Below are positions 59,053-64,000 of a stretch of 64,000 nt of DNA, piece by piece. A program made the translations under genes and the position numbers. Source of the DNA: Ustilaginoidea virens (taxonomy: Eukaryota > Ascomycota > Sordariomycetes > Hypocreales > Clavicipitaceae); assembly GCF_000687475.1 (NCBI RefSeq), contig NC_057317.1:2108001-2172000 (forward strand). Direction: 5' to 3'. Numbering within the stretch: position 1 is the first letter of the stretch; each line of letters opens with the position of its first letter. The notes under the pieces were generated by a model. That model worked only from the letters and a program-made list of their open reading frames with translations, was not told the DNA's origin and ran no database searches.

Positions 59053-59928
59053 ATGTACTCGAAACGACTCCTGTCGCAACTTTTCGTTGCCCTGGCAGTG
59101 CTTTCGGTCTCCGAGGGTACATGGCTGAATACGAGGAAGTTGGAAGGCAAGGCGATAGCTGCACGACAGCTTAGTATCATTGGCGACATCCTCGGGGGAA
59201 CTTCAAGCTCGGACTCGGGCCCCAAGTCAACGACGTCCGAGAAAACTGAAAAGCAAAGCACCTCCGCCGTCCCACCTACATCTTCAACTCCAGCCCCCGC
59301 TTCGGTTCCAGCTCCAACTACAACCAGCAGCCCCGCGGATCCCACGACTTCTGTTGCACCAGCTACCTCAAACCCTTCCCCGCCAACTTCGTCAACTCCT
59401 GTTATCTATACCCCGACTTCCCCCGTCGCTCAACCAACCTCTTCGGCTGCTGCCCAAAACACCAATTTTACTCCCCAGCAGACCCCAACTACAACTACAA
59501 GCTCAAGACAGACTTCAGTTACGCTGGTCGTATCTACTAAAGTCGAAGTATACACGGCTACGCGCAGCGATGGATCAAAGGAAACGTTGACTAGTCTCAC
59601 GAAGACGACTTCAACAGCTGTCCTCAGCCCTGACGATGGCGAGACTAGCGGCATGGCAACAAAGACTCGAAATACCGTCATTGGAGTCGTTGTCGGGGTT
59701 GGAGGCGCCATCGTTCTGGCTACTCTTGGACTAGTTGCTTGGAGGATTTGGGGACGCAAGAAGCACAATGAAGAACATCATGGCCTAATGGACTATGACT
59801 TGTCCGCCCCTGGAGTTGAAAAGTCTGAGCGAGGCAGTAGTGCTGGTGGTGCTCAACCCAGCCCTTTCCGGTCAACCTTGGAGAACTATCACCAACCTGG
59901 CCAGATGAACGCATCGGCAAACTTTTGA
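59053..59928 (+). CDS. Mid2/WSC-like single-pass cell-surface protein
   Basis: Single exon, 291 residues, starting MYSKRLLSQLFVALAVLSVS, a clear signal peptide. The ectodomain (about 25-205) is a Ser/Thr/Pro-rich mucin-like stalk with expected O-mannosylation, and it contains a TLVVSTKVEVYTATRSDGS segment with two beta-like strands. A transmembrane helix at about 209-231 (TVIGVVVGVGGAIVLATLGL) is followed by WRIWGRKKH and a 60-residue cytosolic tail with Ser-rich and PSPF elements. The topology matches cell-wall stress sensors such as Mid2/Wsc, but the Cys-rich WSC head is missing, so sensing is inferred from layout only. ATG context AGAATGT; first ATG of the frame. Confidence 0.85.
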   Translation: MYSKRLLSQLFVALAVLSVSEGTWLNTRKLEGKAIAARQLSIIGDILGGTSSSDSGPKSTTSEKTEKQSTSAVPPTSSTPAPASVPAPTTTSSPADPTTSVAPATSNPSPPTSSTPVIYTPTSPVAQPTSSAAAQNTNFTPQQTPTTTTSSRQTSVTLVVSTKVEVYTATRSDGSKETLTSLTKTTSTAVLSPDDGETSGMATKTRNTVIGVVVGVGGAIVLATLGLVAWRIWGRKKHNEEHHGLMDYDLSAPGVEKSERGSSAGGAQPSPFRSTLENYHQPGQMNASANF

Positions 59929-62210
59929 TAGCGGTGGATGGCATTGGGTGTTCGCATTCCAGTATTTACATACAAGTGACCTGTATACAACGTTTCCTTT
60001 TTTGTTTTCCTTTTTTGTTTTCCTTTTCTGTTTCTTTTTTCGTCTTTTTTTTTTTTTTTTTACTTTGTCTGGTGAATAGGGTGAGGAGAGCTCGCTCATG
60101 CCATCATTTTCGGCCGCAACCTTCAGATGAGCCTGGCAGACTCCTGCTGAGTACGGGCGAGAAAGACTTGGTCATGCAGCTGAGACAAATGAAGCGCCTG
60201 TTCCCACTCTATTTTGGCGATTGCATAGCGAACCATAACGAAGTGCTGCATCTAGACAGACAACTTAATACTATTATCCCAATCGATCACAAAACTGGCT
60301 GCCAATTCGGGGGGCTCGCTGATGAAGAAGATACCCAGCATCGAGGCTGGGAAAGTATAATTCCTCAGCTGAGCTGTGGCTTACTTCGGATTCATCGAGC
60401 TGCCTGAGTATCAGCCACTGTGCTAATCAGGACTTGGCGCGTGGCACAAGAGAAGTTGCATTCAACGTTGCTTCGCGTCACCACAATAGTTACAGCTATA
60501 AATATTCATGCGTCCTTTGAGTCAGCCTGGTGCAGTCCAATCGGCTTTGGCACCCCTTTGGCACCCTAGACCCTAGATTTGCGGGCGCACGTAGTATTTG
60601 GCTTGAAAAAACTGCAGCCAGAAGTTGCAGAGCTAGTGTATGGTTTGAATTCCAGCATTCCTCGGAAGTTTGAAGCTGTATTACCTCATGCATTGATAGG
60701 TAGGGTGCATTGGAAGCTTTGATGGACTTGATTTGGTGCCGAATGAGCTGACAATAGGACCCACCGTGCGAAATCGCAACCAGTTGTTGAAGTGGACTGT
60801 ATGGAGTACTCCGTACAAGTCACAGGCCCGTCAGGTTAGCCTCGGCCTCTGATTAGACGTGACGGCAAGCATTAGGCGCCTACGGCACTAGGCACCTACC
60901 TTGGCGGACCACCGTCGATACTGGTGGCAGCCGATGAGGAGGAGCAGGTATGGAAGCTCTAGCCAGGGTGCTGTAGGACTCGCAGCATTTATAATTTAAA
61001 GTGCGGGATCCAAGGTTGAAGGGATCCTGCGAAACTTGTGCCTGACGATTTAGCTGTGGAGACGTCCTGTGCCTGGAGCCGCAGGAGAGTGGGTCCCGCT
61101 ACCCGCAACATTGCCTCGGACCCGATAAAGGCACAGCTGGTCGCTTTAGGTACCCAGGCTCCTTCGAAGAGAACAGTACTCCGTACACTTGGGTTGTTCT
61201 TGTTCAAGAGGTACCTAACTTAATGTTAGCTCCAAGGGCTTGAGAGTCTGGCGGTCTATCTTTGTCTATGGTACGTACCTTACTTGACACAATAGAACCG
61301 AGGAGCTGCTGGAGCAGCTCAATACTTGCAAGCGCCGTGGTCCTTGGAATTCGTCGGGCTAGGTCACTAGGGCCAAGGCTGCTGGGTGCGCCATTCATCC
61401 ATCAATGATCAAAGCAACTCGCTCAATGGCATCGTCCTGCCATTCTGAACAAACTAACGCGGTCCGAAAAGAAAGACGATCCAAAGTAGGCTTTCCTCTG
61501 TAGTCGCGGGATGAAATTTTCCCGCAACGAAGCTCGACTTGACACCTTGCCAAGCAAATTATGCAAATGTTGCCACTGAGGGCACCAAGAGCAAGAAACT
61601 ACGGAGTATTATGTGCCCATACCCAGCAAAATGACGTACTGGTGCCTGAACGCAGGCGTTCTCCATAAGAGAAGCCCCAAACCCACACCGAGTTTTGTTT
61701 TGATCATGGTCATGATCATGATCATGACATTGATTTTGATTTTGGGGGGGTTTTTTCTTTTTGCAGAATTCCTCCGTTGGTTCGTTTATCTGGGTCATGG
61801 TGTGGTCGTCATCCTCAGCGTCTCGGTGTTAGGTAGTGGGCCGCTAGAAACTAGCACCTGCAGGCCACCCCAACCCCCCCAACTTCCAGCTGGCTTAGCC
61901 CAGGGCCGGCTGGGTTGTTGTCGTGCAGAAACATAACTCCGTGTCTCCTACAACATTCCAGTGCCTCCTTTCTTCCGTCATCCGGCTCTGGCGAACATCC
62001 ATCGACTTGTCCTTCCTCCCCCATTCGATGTGCCCGGCCGCATCGATCCGCCTGCTTCTCTGATGCTGCTGTCTTCGATTTCCATACCGCCTTTTTTCTG
62101 GTTTTGAAAGAGGGCAGTAAGGAGGAAACGCAGCCATTCAGCAGCTCGCAACCACCGCCGCCCTTCCTGCGCCTCGCGCCCAGGTACCCGCCCCCTTACC
62201 CTTCTTCCAA
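59929..62210. other. 2.3 kb intergenic region with unassigned open frames
   Basis: No supported gene. The Mid2-like 3' flank has T runs (59,998-60,060). An open frame at about 60,065-60,407 reads DEPGRLLLSTGEKDLVMQLR and later LRIHRAA before the stop, without a clear start. ACTCCGTAC palindromes lie at about 60,803 and 61,186, an ACGGAGTA half at 61,601, and CATGATCATGATCATGATCATGA-type repeats at 61,705-61,725. The last 250 bp may contain the first exon(s) of the right-edge gene. Confidence 0.45.
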
Positions 62211-64000
62211 GTGCCTAGCGGCAAAACGCGTCGCGTACCAACCACTCGACAACTTTTGGACGATCTGGCATTTGAGCAGTGCAAGTTTGCGGACTCGAAT
62301 TGTCTTTTTTTCTTTTTTTCTTTTTTTTTTTTTCCAAGCAGATTTCAGTTGCGGGCGACAGCATCCTCGTCTGCGCTGAATCTCATCGGTGAGAAACCCC
62401 TGCCACCTCCCCCCCCCCCCCCCCCTATCATTTTACTTGCGGGTTGTCGGTGTCTGGAGATTCGGCAGACCGTCTCTGGTGCATTGCAGTTACCTCTGGG
62501 ACGGTTGCATGTACCCCAAAGGCCGGAAAGCATCATTCCTTCACTGTTGAGCACTCGTGGCCTCCCGAATACGCCCTTTCTTCCAATGCATAAATTGGTC
62601 GATTGGCCCCCATAAAGTTGTTTTGCCTGCTAATGCCTGCATCCGTCTCTCGGGACTAGCTTGCAAAAACGTCGCTGCCTACGTTGTCGACGGCTCCTGC
62701 TCCTGGTGCATCTGCACAGGAAGGCATTGGAGAATTTCGTTCTCAAGTTCCGTCGCCGAGTTCCCCAGCGTTGTCGACCACATCTACAGCTGACGGCGAC
62801 GAAGACGATATTGAGACGTCTCCGGCCCTCCCTCCGCTTCCAGAACCGAAGCTCCCTGGGCGTGTAGCGCAACTATTGAGAACACCTCCCTCTGAGGTAG
62901 GGGAAGACAGTCAGTTTGGCACTGCCAGCTGGGGCTCTCCTTACCCTCGGACTGACCACAACCTTCGTCGGCAAAGCTTCAGCAGCGAAGCCTCAGACGA
63001 CGACTCGCCTGTTCATCACTTGAGCATCGAAACCCGCTTTTTACGCCAGGCGGGAGACAGTTCTGCTCTGGAGCAATCCCAACCGACCATCAGTGCTGCT
63101 GCTGCTGTTCTTGCTAATAGGGCTAGAAGACAGCATCGTGGTCTTACGGAGGATTGGATTCGCACACACACTGCTGGCGTTGTTAACGTTGAGCCACGCC
63201 ATTGGTTCAGTGAAGGGAGCGACAGCGAGCACTCTTCAGTGAGCGGCTCCGAATTGGCTTGGTTCGAGGAAAGAAATCCCCAGACCCCCAGAGCAGCTCC
63301 GAAGCCGAGATCCAAGTCGCCAAAATCATCGCAACACGCGAGTAGACGATCTAGCCTCGAAACACTCAAGCCCACGTTGCCCCCAGTCGTAATAGCGGGG
63401 AACCAGGCAAGTAGTAACATGGCTGAGCCGGAGCTTCAGCAGGCCTCGCAAGAGGTTGACGCCGTCAAAATTAACCATGACACCACTGAGCTCTCTAAAC
63501 CTCCTGCAACACCAATCAAAGGCAAAGAGAAGTCTCCGGCCAAGGAACCTGCCATGACTCCTAGAATCAAGAAGAAGGTACCATGGAAAGGGAAGAATAT
63601 CATGGTTCTGATACCGGGCGACGACAGACGAGGCCTCCCTGGTGGTGCTCCCATGCCCCTTCGCCCACAGGAGGTCGAGAAAATGTTCGACTCCTGGAAA
63701 CAGCTTGGTTACAGTGTCGACGGATTCGATCTCTGGGTTGAAGGATACCAACCTCCTGGCACAGACGACTCGCAAAGTCGCAAAGATTGGCCCACCGACG
63801 ATGACATGTTTCGAGAAAGGGCCAACAACAGCTACAAGGTGCTGTTGCCGGATTTGAATGCCTGGAAAAATTACGTCGATGAGCTTCAGGAAGCTAAATT
63901 GCGGGCTTTGGGCGTCTCGTTTGCAGAGGAAGAACCTCCGGAGCCTTTAATATCCCCAACCACCAACCCGTCACGACAGGCTTCAGCACCGTGTCCTTCT
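62211..64000 (+). CDS. large conserved-looking protein of unknown function (partial, 5' end unresolved)
   Basis: Runs off the window. A well-supported intron at 62598-62659 (donor GTCGAT, branch GCTAAT, acceptor GACTAG) joins exon text LLSTRGLPNTPFLPMHKL in phase to AKTSLPTLSTAPAPGASAQE. The second exon is then open for 447 codons to position 64000. It is acidic and Ser-rich at first, then has a long basic linker and an ordered-looking module: VPWKGKNIMVLIPGDDRRG, followed by VEKMFDSWKQLGYSVDGFDL and LPDLNAWKNYVDELQEAKLR. I believe this module is conserved in filamentous fungi but cannot name it. Upstream, a frame reading VPSGKTRRVPTTRQLLDDLA (from 62211) is open but interrupted by T-rich and C16 tracts that may be introns or frame-breaking homopolymers; no ATG is assigned. 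Confidence 0.6.
62410..62426. repeat. poly-C tract (about 16 C)
   Basis: Lies inside the 5' part of the right-edge gene. Its exact length decides whether that stretch is in frame. Confidence 0.8.

Overview
This 64 kb window comes from a filamentous ascomycete, most probably a Sordariomycete and perhaps Hypocreales. The genes carry short introns (about 50-120 bp) with CTAAC/CTRAY-type branch points. The gene set includes SHO1, SPC19, RO10/dynactin p24 and a GH35 beta-galactosidase. Gene-sized coding blocks alternate with long non-coding stretches full of homopolymers, microsatellites and short palindromes. The order assignment is an inference from gene content; no search was run. All exon boundaries below were worked out by hand from frame continuity, splice signals and known family motifs.

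Left part (1-9.7 kb): a possible 3' end of a gene at the edge; a 65-residue Cys-rich protein; NAD(P)HX epimerase (-), divergent from mitochondrial ribosomal protein S16 (+); a vacuolar-type amino acid transporter (-), divergent from RO10/dynactin p24 (+). A MITE-like element with about 40 bp terminal inverted repeats sits between the last two.

Middle-left (9.7-22 kb): SHO1 osmosensor (+), DASH subunit SPC19 (-) and a PI-specific phospholipase C (+). From 22 to 32 kb the window is gene-poor. The only gene I can support there encodes an 82-residue Cys-rich, zinc-ribbon-like protein, and it has a duplicated in-frame 5' splice site.

Middle-right (32-44.3 kb) is gene-dense: a dienelactone hydrolase, a Sgf11/SCA7-type zinc-finger protein, a cyclophilin (-) divergent from a signal peptide peptidase (+), a Naa50-like acetyltransferase whose N-terminus carries a PCNA-binding (PIP) box, and a hexokinase/glucokinase (-) with a C-terminal membrane anchor. 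The right part (44-64 kb) has a Ser-rich protein of unknown function, an eight-exon secreted GH35 beta-galactosidase (-), a Mid2/WSC-like single-pass surface protein (+), and the 5' part of a large conserved-looking unknown gene that runs off the window.

The genes are housekeeping, signalling and cell-surface functions with no sign of a secondary-metabolite cluster or a shared pathway. Several are divergently paired. SHO1, the Mid2-like protein and PLC are membrane or signalling genes that could all take part in wall and osmotic stress, but nothing in the sequence links them. The best leads for novelty are the PIP-box acetyltransferase, the tail-anchored hexokinase, the two small Cys-rich genes, a GC-AG intron inside the NAD(P)HX epimerase active-site motif, the MITE in the ro-10 promoter, and the many intergenic copies of an ACTCCGTAC palindrome family.
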